Origin: Onchocerca volvulus
Lineage: Eukaryota; Nematoda; Chromadorea; Rhabditida; Onchocercidae
Reading direction: 5' to 3'
Length of the DNA: 64,000 nucleotides
NCBI GenBank assembly: GCA_000499405.2
Contig: HG738140.1
Location: 8,149,560 to 8,213,559, forward strand
Shown: positions 49,801 to 60,345 of the stretch, in pieces
Layout: the number at the start of each line of letters is the position of its first letter
How positions within the stretch are numbered: position 1 is the first letter of the stretch
The notes under the pieces: generated by a model
Seen by the model: only the letters and a program-made list of their open reading frames with translations
Database searches by the model: none
What the model was told of the DNA's origin: nothing
Position numbers and translations under genes: made by a program

Positions 49801-51964
49801 TTAACTTCTTAATTCTTCATGGTAATTACTTTTTCATTTCTTATATTTTTCTTTTTTTTGATAGCAAAATGTGGAAGTATATAAGATTCTGATATTTTAT
49901 TTCAAAAATTTGCGGGATCATTCATACATGTATTTTAAGAATTATTCGCTTAGTTTAGTTTCGAAAAATGTGCATTTTGCAAAATAATAGATGCATTTTA
50001 AAAGGTTTTTAATTTTTTATCAATCCTATATGGACAAACTTTCTCAATAAATTTTCTAAACCATGAATTATTCGTAACCTGATATGCTATTATTACAATA
50101 TATGCCGCTTAGAAGAAAAAATGGAACTTATTTTTTATGTGATTTTTTTTCTCATCCAACATTTGCTTCAACCATACAATCAAAATCGATAATGTAAAAT
50201 TTTAAATTTTTAAATTTCCATTATCTTATCTTTTTATATGAATGTACTGACAAAAAAATCAATTCAAATGTCTACTTACTTTTTATTTTTTAGTCCTTAA
50301 TTGAGAATAATTAAATTGCAGTAACTGAAAATATTTTTCTTTTCTTTTTTTTGAAACGAATATTTTTTCTTAAACTTTCAAAAGATTCCAGATTTTTTCC
50401 GAAATTTCCCAGTGATGATATTTGGATTCTCTCTTTCTCTGTCTCTCTCTTCCCCTCAAAAAAGGTAATTACTGAGGAAAGATAAATATTACTATAAAGT
50501 AAAGAACAGAATAATATCAAAAAAAAACTTTGCCATAAATGTTTCAAAATTGATGTTCGCCTGTTTGATTTGATTAAATGTGCTAATTGTCCTTTGATTT
50601 CGGATTAATTTTGATTGATTAAAATTCAAAAAATTTAAAATATCGGCCAATGTACACTAATTAAGATAACTTAATTAGTGAATTATTTTTGACCAATCAA
50701 TAAGAAATGAAACTCTGCATAATTATATGTAATAAGTATTAGATCAGATTGTTGATTTCATGATTCAATAAAAAATAAATTTCGTAGAAAAAAGGACCAA
50801 AAATAGTTACAAAATATTTTTCTTAAAAACTAATTTTATCTCAAAAATTACTTTGATTTCTTTGTAGTTCATCCTATAATAATGCCTTATACTTATGACT
50901 CATCGTTCACGCAAAATTATATCATTTTTTAAGTAATAAAACGACAGAAAGAAAAAAACATGTGATAGCCGGTAGCCGTTATTCGATAAAATGCGTAATC
51001 GCTCAGTTGTTTGCTTGCGTAAAATATATTTCTATCAATGATAATTGATTACACCACGAATCATTTATTAAAGTGTTGGATAAATTAGCTAATGGGGTTG
51101 TTGTCGACAAGACAATTTTAAATTTTCTTCATAGACTGATTTCAACAATTAATAATGTTATCTAATTTTAATTAGCTATCATATTTACGGTATGGTAAGT
51201 ACACGTGTGATTTTAATATATCATTGTATTACCATCATGATTAACACAAATGATATACTAATATCATAAGTGTACATGTCATATTATAATGTTTTTAGAT
51301 TAACAATTAAAAGAAAAAAAATGGAAAAAAAAGGAGCAAAAAAAAGCAAAAATAAAGTGAAAATGAGAAAAAGGATCATATCTATTATAATAAAGTAGGC
51401 ATATTATGTTCGTTAATGAAATTTGAACTATTTTCCGATAATAGTGCATTAAATTTTAACTTCGAATCGCTCCGAATAGAATTTCCTCTTAGTTTTATTC
51501 TATGTTGATGAAATTTACTTAATACTTAAATTAATATTTATTTAACTTTAAACTTTTCATTTCTCTACAATTAAGTTTAAAACTGTTAATCATTTTTTTA
51601 ACAAATGAGTAATCATTATTTTATTCAATTATTTGTTTGAATGGAAAAATGGATACTTCTGATGATTTAAGACTATCAGATAAATCTTTATCTCAATTAT
51701 CACAATTGTCATCATTATCACTATATTTTTTCCCACAGTATTTTTGCATTTATTACTAGTAGAAATTACTTCCATCATGCATAGAAAATATAAAATCTTT
51801 TAATTAATTCATTCGCTTAACCAATTTTTTTTTCCATTTAATTTTTGCTTTTTACATTTAAATTGAAAATGTAATTTATAATATATGATATTTTTATAAT
51901 ATGTAACAGTTTAAGTTTTCAACCTTTATATTATTTTATCGTGACAGAGCATAGTTTTCTTGTT
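46891..51964. other. AT-rich stretch without recognised gene
   Basis: Only short AT-driven frames are present on both strands. No splice-framed exon was supported. If the exon at 44285 belongs to a gene continuing to the right, this would be intron. Confidence 0.45.
50655..50680. repeat. Perfect 11-base inverted repeat with 4-base loop
   Basis: CACTAATTAAG (50655-50665), loop ATAA, CTTAATTAGTG (50670-50680). No gene or U-tract context gives it a role. Confidence 0.6.
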
Positions 51965-52500
51965 TATTTATTATAAACAATAATTATTCAAACTTTGGTG
52001 CTTTGATAGAAAGTTTATCGATGTTGAATCGCTTAACGATAATTGATAGGAATATGAAGAAGAAAACTCTATATTCCAACTATCCAACCTCGGTAGTTGG
52101 AATATAGAGTTTTTTTCTTGATTACTAATAGCCGGGATATTTGTTAGGAGAATGAACGGGATATTTTCTGAGAGATGATAATGAATTTGCGCTGGATGAG
52201 AAAAGAAGGAATGTAGTTCGCCGCATTACCTTGATCAGTTCTGAATTAACAAATTCATTCCCTTCAACCGGTAGCAATCTTTTTTGTAATGATTATTGCA
52301 ATGTCTTAGTTTCCGGTATTTCCCATTGAAAATAAAGCTTGGTAATCGCAAACATAGATGAGAATTACATTAGATATGGTAGCATTTATTTATATTCATC
52401 TTGAGTGATGAATGATGTGAGAAATATTTTTACAATACAATATTTTGATTATTTGGATATATTTATGCCAAAATCACTTCGTCCTTTGCCGAAAAATCCC
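51965..52500 (+). repeat. LTR-like repeat copy
   Basis: The part from about 52120 to 52470 is nearly identical to 55765-56115. Landmarks include GCCGGGATATTTGTTAGGAG, TTGCGCTGGATGAGAAAAGA, GTAGTTCGCCGCATTACC, TCAACCGGTAGCAATC and GTGAGAAATATTTTTACAAT. The left part also holds a 20-base perfect hairpin that the other copies lack. Either a solo LTR or the left LTR of an element ending at 55.7-56.1 kb. Confidence 0.65.
52063..52113. repeat. Perfect 20-base inverted repeat inside the LTR-like copy
   Basis: AAAACTCTATATTCCAACTA (52063-52082) is followed by an 11-base loop (52083-52093) and its exact reverse complement (52094-52113). The corresponding site in the copy at 4757-5330 has a single GTTGGAATAAAGAGTTTT arm. 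This copy therefore seems to have gained an inverted duplication of that arm. Confidence 0.8.
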
Positions 52501-54116
52501 GATTTAAATTTATACTTACTTTTTATTTTCGAATTTTCAAATTTATTTTGTATTAGGTATTTCATCTTCAATAAAATATTAGCAAATAAGATAAAGTTTT
52601 GGATTAATATTTCACTTCAAAATATCAGAAAGAAATTAAAAAATAGAAGTGATTGTAGATAAGTGATGATAAAGAGAATAAAGAAATCGTAGATGAAACA
52701 CTTTTACCTAGAAAAATTACAAAGAAAGAAATGAATTATTAGAAATATCCTTGATGAAGGTTAACTCTTTTTTTTTTATTTCTTCATTTTTCATAAATTT
52801 TATGCAGAAGAATTATTCCTTAGAAGAAAACAAATTACAAAAAGACCTGGCATAACGTTGAATTTTGCATATTTAGAATAAAAAGGACAATTAATAATAA
52901 ATAAATTTAAAGGATAGAGAAATCAGTTGAGAAAAAAAACCTCGAAAATTTGGGAATTCAAATTATCAATCTATATCATCTTGCTTTTTTTTTTCGCTTC
53001 TTTTTTTTTCAAAAAATTTTTTTGAATTTTCGGAAATCTTATCGCTTAAATTATCAGAAATTACAGCTTCAAGCCTTAGAAAACTTAATAATCAAAAATA
53101 AATGTAAGGGGAAATGTTTTGTGCTAATTGATTAAATTTTAATAAAAATTTCAAAAATGCTATATAATTCTCTTTTTCATTTTTAGATTCATTTTTTCGA
53201 ATTAACCAAGCATTTATGCAGATATTATTTTGTTGGAAATTCGTAAACGACATTTCGATGATTATAAAAATGTATTGTCAACCAATTGTCGTTATGAAAT
53301 TGAATATCAAACATGCAAGAGATTTGTTAATAAACTGCATCATTTATTCAGATTTAACAAAAAAACATGGAAAATTTTAAAATGAATAAATTTTCAAATT
53401 TTGAGGAAAAAGAAATTTCGTAAAAAAAAAAAAAGAAATGAATGCTAATCATACCGACTGATACCACTGGACTAGAATCATAATATATTAAGAACTAAAA
53501 GACTCAAAAAGAAAATTGAAAAAATGCAAACTGTTTCGTAAAATTATTTAAGTTAAATATTTTTTTAATCCTATTATGAAGTTTTTTCATTGAGTTGTAA
53601 TTAAATTACCCGATTTCTTCATATATTTAATCATTCAAAATATTAATTTACAAAGAAGCATAAAATAATCATTGAAATTGTATTTTCTTTTTCCTATCAA
53701 AAGTATATTTTCTCCTTAAGATATATCTTTACATTTTTTTAAAGAAAAAATTTCAAAAGAATTTATTCACGATTTAATTTTGCAAGTGATTAATGCATTA
53801 TAAAAAATTGGTTATCATAATGATATTTTTTTGGTATTCGACGAATTGGTTTTAGTTGAGAGATGTTTATCGAATATATTGTGATAAAGTGATTTATTTG
53901 ACGAAATTATGAAATATGCAGCAAGTGTGTGTGTTTTTTTTTAATGTATTTTTTAATTAATTTTTTTCAAATTTCCTTATATTTAAATTTATTGAGTGTT
54001 CCAATATTCCAATTAAGATGAATCGAAAAAATCTATAAATATGAGTATATATGATAATCATTTGTTTATTTATTATTTTCTTTGCAAATAAGCATAAAAT
54101 GGTTGTGATATTTCAG
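52501..54116. other. AT-rich stretch between LTR-like copies, nothing recognised
   Basis: Low-complexity, AT-rich sequence with many A and T runs. I see no retroelement coding motif and no supported exon. Confidence 0.4.
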
Positions 54117-54195
54117 GTAAAAAGAGAATAGCAGAGGAAGTGCTAACATCAAGATTTTGTAATTTAACACTTGCTGCAGAATATTTGCATGAAAC
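54117..54195 (+). CDS. Isolated exon candidate (unknown gene)
   Basis: A 79-base stretch bounded by a good acceptor (GATATTTCAG) and donor (GAAAC|GTAAGA). It is open in one frame that reads KKRIAEEVLTSRFCNLTLAA and then EYLHET, a charged, helix-like composition unlike the surrounding random frames. The start needs phase 1 from an upstream exon and the end leaves phase 2, which matches the candidate exon at 62430. It does not match the phase-2 donor of the exon at 44538 directly, so an intermediate exon would be needed. Not recognised as a known family. Confidence 0.3.
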
Positions 54196-54443
54196 GTAAG
54201 ATAGTGCAATTAGATATCAAAGTCGAAAACTGTTTGCTAATTAAATGGAGTAATTTTTTCAATTCAAAAAAAAAATTTCTTTTTATCAATTTTTAAATTT
54301 TTTTCGTATATTTTTCAATTTTGTTTTCTCTTCTTTAAGTCCAATAAGCCTATTGATATTGTTCATCTTCATATTTCCAAACAATATTTATTATAAAATT
54401 TCGGAATCTTCAATCCAGTAGGTCAGCTAGTATGGAATTTTCA

Positions 54444-54799
54444 ATTTAACTCCTTTTGACTATTCCTACATACGAATCAGTAATGTCATATTGTCCACAC
54501 GAATCTCCCATATAAGGAAACAAACATCTTCGACGCCATCTTCAAAAGACAATCCAGGACAGGTGACAAGTGGTACCTGTCCCCCACCTCTAACTGCCGA
54601 AACATTCTCTGTAAACTGGGATCTTTATTTAGCATGACAAAAGTATTGTCACACAGCATGACATAACACCGTAAGCCATCTTTCGCTGTGGAATTAAAAA
54701 ATATTATTTAAAGTTGTGGACTTGGCAGGAATCTTGGCATCTATGGAGTACCGCATTTTATGATGGCTATTCGGTCCGGTCTTGATTTAGTGGTCGGTC
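54444..54799 (+). repeat. Duplicated block A, copy 2
   Basis: Near-identical to 34213-34563, with scattered base changes and small indels (for example around GGTACCTGTCCCCCACC). It is followed after about 30 unrelated bases by duplicated block B. At the source locus the two blocks are about 2.4 kb apart. Confidence 0.85.
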
Positions 54800-54831
54800 T
54801 TTCAACTTGCAAGTAATTAATATTTTTTAAA

Positions 54832-55514
54832 GCAGCTAATGAAACGATTCAATCTTTGCAATGCTTTGCTACCTCTTTTTGCCGTTTTATCCATTTGTTT
54901 CGGATGATGATATCGTAAGTTTTTTCAAAGGATTCTGTTGGGATGTATGTCACTATTTATTAGTTTAGTTGACAGCTTTATTTTAATATTGCATGAAAAA
55001 TAAAGCTGGATCATTTACGTAACATTTTGCATAGTTTCCTCATGCGGTATTAAAACAAATATAATACATTATTTCATGCATTTAATGCAGATATTTGTGT
55101 ATAGGAATTTGCTCACAAAACCAATGCTCTTCCAAAATATCCCAAAATTAAACTTAAAATCGACTTCCGCCAATCAAAAATGCAGAATGTAATAAAAAGT
55201 GCAGTGCTGTTGGAATAAAAGTACAGTGCTATTTCGAAATAACTTTTAAAGAAAATGTTTTTTATTGAAATTCTTAATATATCGTTAATTAATTGCCATG
55301 AAATGGTAAAAATTTTTGCTCGTTGATCTAAACTGTTTTTCCAAACATTCGTCATGAGAAAGTCGACATTGCTTAAAATCAGCAAATCTGTTTTCATAAA
55401 ATTCTTTTACAAGTAAAATATATTACTAAAGCATGAACTTTTGAATTAAATAAACTTGTATTGAATTTGCATTTTGCAATATCCGATGTCTAGCGTAGAA
55501 CATACAACCAATTT
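54832..55514 (+). pseudogene. Broken copy of a condensin (NCAPG2-like) exon plus intron
   Basis: This matches 36989-37665. The first 45 bases, corresponding to the first half of the source exon, carry several small insertions and deletions that destroy the reading frame. From TTTTTGCCGTTTTATCC on, the exon and the following roughly 600 bases of intron are almost identical to the source, including the GT donor. No other condensin exon is present nearby, so this is a gene fragment and cannot encode a working subunit. Confidence 0.85.
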
Positions 55515-55652
55515 AATATATACACAGAGTACTATTAAAACAATTTATCTGTTATTTCTTATCTACCAGCAATTTTATCTACTAGTAATAGTTTTTACTG
55601 CCGTATTTTGTGTTACACTAAGACTGTCACGAAAAAATTTTTTTTTTTTTGA

Positions 55653-56120
55653 TTAGCCGTTATAGATAATAATTATTCAAAGAATAATACCTTTGATGGG
55701 GAATTTATTAATGTCGAATTAGTTAACTATAGTTGATAAGAATATCGCTCGACAGCTGAAATACAGCCGGGATATTTGTTAGGAGAATAGTCGGGATATT
55801 TTCTGAGAGATGATGATGAATTTGCGCTGGATGAGAAAAGAAGGAATGTAGTTCGCCGCATTACCTTGATCAGTTCTGAATTAACAAATTCATTCCCTTC
55901 AACCGGTAGCAATCTTTTTTGTAATGATTATTGCAATGTCTTAGTTTCCGGTATTTCCCATTGAAAATAAAGCTTGGTAATCGCAAACATAGATGAGAAT
56001 TACATCAGATATGGTAGCATTCATTTATATTCATCTTGAGTGATGAATGATGTGAGAAATATTTTTACAATACAATATTTTGATTATTTGGATATGTTTA
56101 TGCTAAATTATTTAGCTCTT
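55653..56120 (+). repeat. LTR-like repeat copy, left flank of the retroelement remnant
   Basis: It begins with TTAGCCGTTATAGATAATAATTATTC, shared with the left end at 4757, and ends in the ATTATTTGGATATGTTTATGC block. The 55765-56115 portion is nearly identical to 52120-52470. Confidence 0.65.
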
Positions 56121-58231
56121 TTCCGACATTTCCAACTGAAGGAGATGAATCTTTTCAGGAAAAAGAATTTGGGAATTGTAATTGTAACAAAAGCAACTTC
56201 ATTGAATTCGTCGTTCCGTAGCACTCCTAATTAGTAGAGCAATAAATTTTTCTTGTTTGATTTTCTAAATTAATTTTTTGAACGTTGATAACTGAATTCT
56301 TGAATTCCCATCGTTAAATTCTGGAGAGCATAGTATATTCATGGGGTGATAAGGAGTCTTCCATATGATACTTCTACTAAGGCATTTCTTGCTTCAATGA
56401 GTTTTTCATATTTTTCTTTTTCAATGGATCGGATTCTTGAATTTTTCTTTTGGCTTGTATTTAAATCATTCTCTACAGTTTTTATTTTCGCTTGACCACA
56501 CTTAATTTGCCTATCAAGCTATCATTGCGTTGGCGTAATAAACTTGGTTTCACTTTCAAACTTATATTCTTACGCTGAATCGTCTCACTGCAATTTTTAA
56601 TCCATTGATGTGGTTCTTATATTTTCCCTCGAATCCAGAATTGACTTCATGTACTTTGTTGCGGTGCAATTTGTTGATCTCTTCAAAGAATTTTTCAGTT
56701 TTCTCAGTTGTTCCCTTCTCTCTATCAGCAGCACACAATCGTTCTTCCAAACGTTTCACTTGACGTTTTGCAGACTTTTAATTTGATTTGTTAGATTACA
56801 ATTGCTTTTGCCAAGTGTTTGATTATTTGACGTTGAGCTTTTCAGTTCTTTTTTTTTTTTTTTTTTAAACTTATTTCTTTCAATACCGATATCATTTCTG
56901 TTTTTTCCCCTTCTTCTGTGCGACACGCGACGTGCCTTTTCGTACCGAAAAGCGATGTACACGATTTAGCATAATTGATTGCTTGGTGACTGATGTTGTA
57001 AACTGCTTGCAATGGTTATGTCCTTATAGCCTGACAAAACATTTTGTTGTCGTAAGGTTATAGCTGGCAGCGGATTTGTGGGAAATGAATGATTCAGTAC
57101 AGCAGTAATAGATGTTGATGTATGAGAATAAGTGAAGCAGGGTTCTGGTGATGAGTGGACAATGTTACTTGACACTTTTTTGGTGCACCATACGGTAACT
57201 ATTGCTTGTTCTCGGTTGTTATATATATTCCAAGCTGGAATTTTAATATGAAATTTGGGAATATGTCGAAATGTTTGCTGAGATCCTCTTGTGTACGATC
57301 AAGTTGTTCTCATCTTGCTTTGAGATGATCGATGCGTACTTTTGTTTCTTGATCATCACTTTATATAGAATTTCAAATTTATTCCGTGTTTTGACACATT
57401 CATTTCCTGCTATCATAGATCTAACTTTCGTGTGAAGCAAGAAAAATCTTGATTCCAGATTTTGTATCTTTTCTAACTGATTGAATTTGAAATAGTAATT
57501 AGCCCCGACAAATATATAAGGCTAGTTTCAGTAGCCTTTTAGGCCATCTAATTGGCCTTAATTTATTGTGTACGACAAATCGTTATTGTATAATTCAACC
57601 ATTTGTAATTTATTAGTCAAGTAATCTATCATATTTACTTCACATAATGTGATTTTTCCAACTTTTACTCCAATTTCTGCTTTAGTTGTAAGGCATGTCT
57701 TTGGTCTCTCATTACCGAATGAAGTAATTTTCAATTTTTTTTTCTGTTTCCTGTAGATTTAATCGATTTGCTAAATGCTTAGATATAAAAGATATTTGCG
57801 ATCCGATATCAAATAATGCTAAAGCTTCTTAAATTTTTGGCATCTTCGGGTTGATTATTTCGATTTCTTTAGATAGAAGTGAGATTTGCTTGCTCTGTTG
57901 ATTCCTTCCTTCAGTTATTGAGTTTGTTATAGTTGTCGATTCCAGCTTTTCTTTGCTTGGACCAGCTATCTGTGAGCTATTTTTATATTGCATATGATAC
58001 AACGCTATACTGTTTGAACTTTTTCAATGGAAACACAATCGTTTTTTTCTATTGCAACACAATTTCTGTTGCATGCGTTATTTTTCCTCAAACATTCTAG
58101 TCGTTGCTTAAGAGTGGGATAAGTTCGGCATTCATTATTCCAATAGTCCTTGGAAGATGGAATTTTCCTCTTGGTCGTTGATTTTTCTTGAGAGATTGGC
58201 TGATGATGAATAGATCTATGTTTATCATCAA
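56121..58231 (-). mobile_element. Decayed BEL/Pao-like LTR retrotransposon internal region
   Basis: On the minus strand there are broken pieces of a gag-pol polyprotein. At 58200-58000 lies a Cys-rich segment with W-x-x-E-C, an R-L-x-x-L stretch and C-x-x-x-C, as in BEL/Pao gag zinc regions. At 57819-57770 lies an aspartic protease active-site segment (ALFDIGSQISFIS) with an in-frame stop just before it. At 57480-57240 and 56960-56560 lie charged, coiled-coil-like gag-type frames. No reverse transcriptase, RNase H or integrase motif was seen. The gag-like frames lie downstream of the protease on this strand, not upstream as in an intact element, so the region is truncated and rearranged. The identification rests on short motifs. 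Confidence 0.6.
57770..57830 (-). pseudogene. Retroelement aspartic protease remnant
   Basis: The minus-strand frame reads ALFDIGSQISFISKHLANRL, with the D-x-G active-site triplet and the S-Q-x-S-F-I stretch typical of BEL/Pao proteases. A stop codon lies in the same frame at 57829-57831, immediately N-terminal to this segment, so the polyprotein is broken here. Confidence 0.65.
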
Positions 58232-58560
58232 AATACTTCAGATGAGAAATGAAGTACAATTCGCCGCGTTACCCGAATCATCTTTCCCTCCAAGCGGTAA
58301 CAGTCCCTTTTATAGTGGGCATTTTGTCACCACATTCTCACCATTGTATGTAAGCTAGGTTATAGGATCATTTGCATGTGAATCAATTCCCGATATAGAA
58401 AGCTTGATAATCGCGAAGATGGGAATTACATCAGATATGGTAACACTCATTTATATGCACTTGAGTAATGAATCATGTGAGAAATATTTTTACAGCACAA
58501 TATTTTGATTATTTGAATATTTTTATGCTAAAATTACTTCTTTTTTTTCGACAAAGTATG
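58232..58560 (+). repeat. LTR-like repeat copy, right flank of the retroelement remnant
   Basis: A more diverged and 5'-shortened copy. It starts at GATGAGAAATGAAGTACAAT (compare GATGAGAAAAGAAGGAATGT in other copies) and runs through TCGCCGCGTTACC, GTGAATCAATTCCCG, CATCAGATATGGTAACA and GTGAGAAATATTTTTACA. The lower identity to the copy at 55653 argues against both being the original LTR pair of a recent insertion. Confidence 0.6.
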
Positions 58561-60069
58561 CATGAAGATATATTTTCCAGTTCATACGTGATTGCCGTTC
58601 TCATGATCTATTTATATATCAATTTTGCAGAACAATTTTCTACTGTCAATTATAATAAGGATCACTTTTCATGGTATTAGACATCGAACACTGCAAGAGG
58701 TGAGCGTATGTATTCTAGAAAGTTACCTGAAGATCCTATGTTAGAAATTAAACTGATCTAAAGCTTCGAAAGATTCATATGAATCAGTGAAAAGAATGTT
58801 AGCATGCTGTTGGTTGAAGATTCTTGTACTGAAAAATGATCCGAAGCTCAGAAACATGCGCCTCGTAGATAGCTTTTTGGCAACGTGCAAAGTGAACGTG
58901 CAATTTATACATTGGAATGGATCCTGCAAGGCCTTCTTCTCTTCCATCCTTTGCTTCAGAGCAGCGATCGAACAACAAATTTTAATCTCTTTATTTCTAC
59001 TATGTAATGTTAGTGAGTTGTGTGCATTAGTCTGTCTGTTTCTCAATACACACACACACACACACAAATGCAAAACGCAGTTGTTTGCAGTGCGTGCTTT
59101 CGTGCGAGCTGCAACTGCGACAGTTGGTTGGCGGCCTATGCTCGTCATCATCATCACGTTGATCAAACCATCGATAGTTGCATCATGTTTGTCACTAATA
59201 TTCAACATTAAAGATAGCTTTGTCATCTCTAACTAGATTTCTTTTCTAGATTTGACTTATTGTAAATGTCCACAGTTATGAGACAAAAAGTGCAATCAAA
59301 ATAGCCAATAGAATCATTGGTTTCTGAAGATTCGGCATTCTGTCCTAAAACTTTAACCAGGTTTTTATGCTCTTACAAAGAATAGTTCAGTTGGACAGCA
59401 TTTGTTGTAAGCTGATTTCAGAACTCCACTATCTGCTCATCTCTTCAATTGACAAAAATGATACGTGCGAGAAGAGAAATGAAATATTTCATCTTTTTAT
59501 AGTTGTGTGAATCGTTTATCTTCATTTGCAACACATAAATTTCACTCCATTCATCTATTTGTATACCGGTGATATCACAACTATCGCTTTCATTTATTGC
59601 AGAATCTTTTCTCTGTACTGTGTAAGGTCTCTCAGGTCTTAATCTATTGGTTTAAATTTGAGGAATTTAATTATCTTTCTCGTTGCTCTTTTCTATTCTT
59701 AAATTTATGTTCATATCAAACGCTGAAATCTATCTTTTCATTCTGTGATGAAACATTGGTATTGATTTGATTTTTTAGTAGTGATTTACGATTTGATTCA
59801 ATTCTTTTCTCAGTGAAATCATCAGTACTAAAGCAAAACTGTTTATAAGGGAGAATTTGCACATTAAATCAATTATTCGGACTTAAAATATTTGATGCTG
59901 CCGCATTTTTGCAGCACAATTGCTCGGCCGCAACTTTTTTACACTTCTGTATATATATGTACGTATAACTGCACCAGTAGTAGTCCTCACTGATGTCCAA
60001 ATAATTTTGAAATTCTTACAAATGCATACTTTACGGCAGTTGCTACTTTCAAAACTTTCAAATATTTGC
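58561..60069. other. Non-coding or unrecognised, with CA microsatellite
   Basis: The part 58740-59240 is less AT-rich than its surroundings and is open for about 450-480 bases on both strands at once, but neither translation looks like a known protein. A (CA)n run lies at 59048-59066. The remainder is AT-rich without features. Confidence 0.4.
59048..59066. repeat. (CA)n microsatellite
   Basis: About nine to ten uninterrupted CA dinucleotides. Confidence 0.9.
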
Positions 60070-60345
60070 AATTTTTTTAAGCTGTTTTTTTCATTTCATC
60101 ATGTACGTCATTTTGAGATTTCGAAGAGAATCCATTAAATTGTTCCCGTGACACAAATTGGAATCTATCAAGAAATCATAACTTTACAACAACCTCTAAA
60201 ATTTCGGGTTGAAAATAAAAAGTTTCCACAATTGTTGTAAACTAAGGGAATTTCATTTAGGTGTTTGAGAATGCCCTAAGGCATCAAAACAAGTGGAGGA
60301 ATTTGCTTATACTTTCTTTGCAAATACGAATGAATAAAAAAAACT
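60070..60345 (-). repeat. Dispersed repeat, inverse partner of 46640-46890
   Basis: Read on the minus strand it follows 46640-46890 over its full length with frequent substitutions and small indels. It shares AAAGAAAGTATAAGCAAAT at one end and AAAATGACG(T/C)ACATGATGAA with an A-rich AACAGC at the other. The second arm of the hairpin present in the other copy is not preserved. Confidence 0.75.

Noticed and set aside
52405..52662. Similar ORFs starting MMNDVRNIF-type at 52405, 56040 and 58468
   Set aside because: They share sequence only because each begins in the right end of the LTR-like repeat. They diverge at once outside it.
55727..55912. 61-codon minus frame
   Set aside because: It falls entirely within the LTR-like repeat at 55653-56120.
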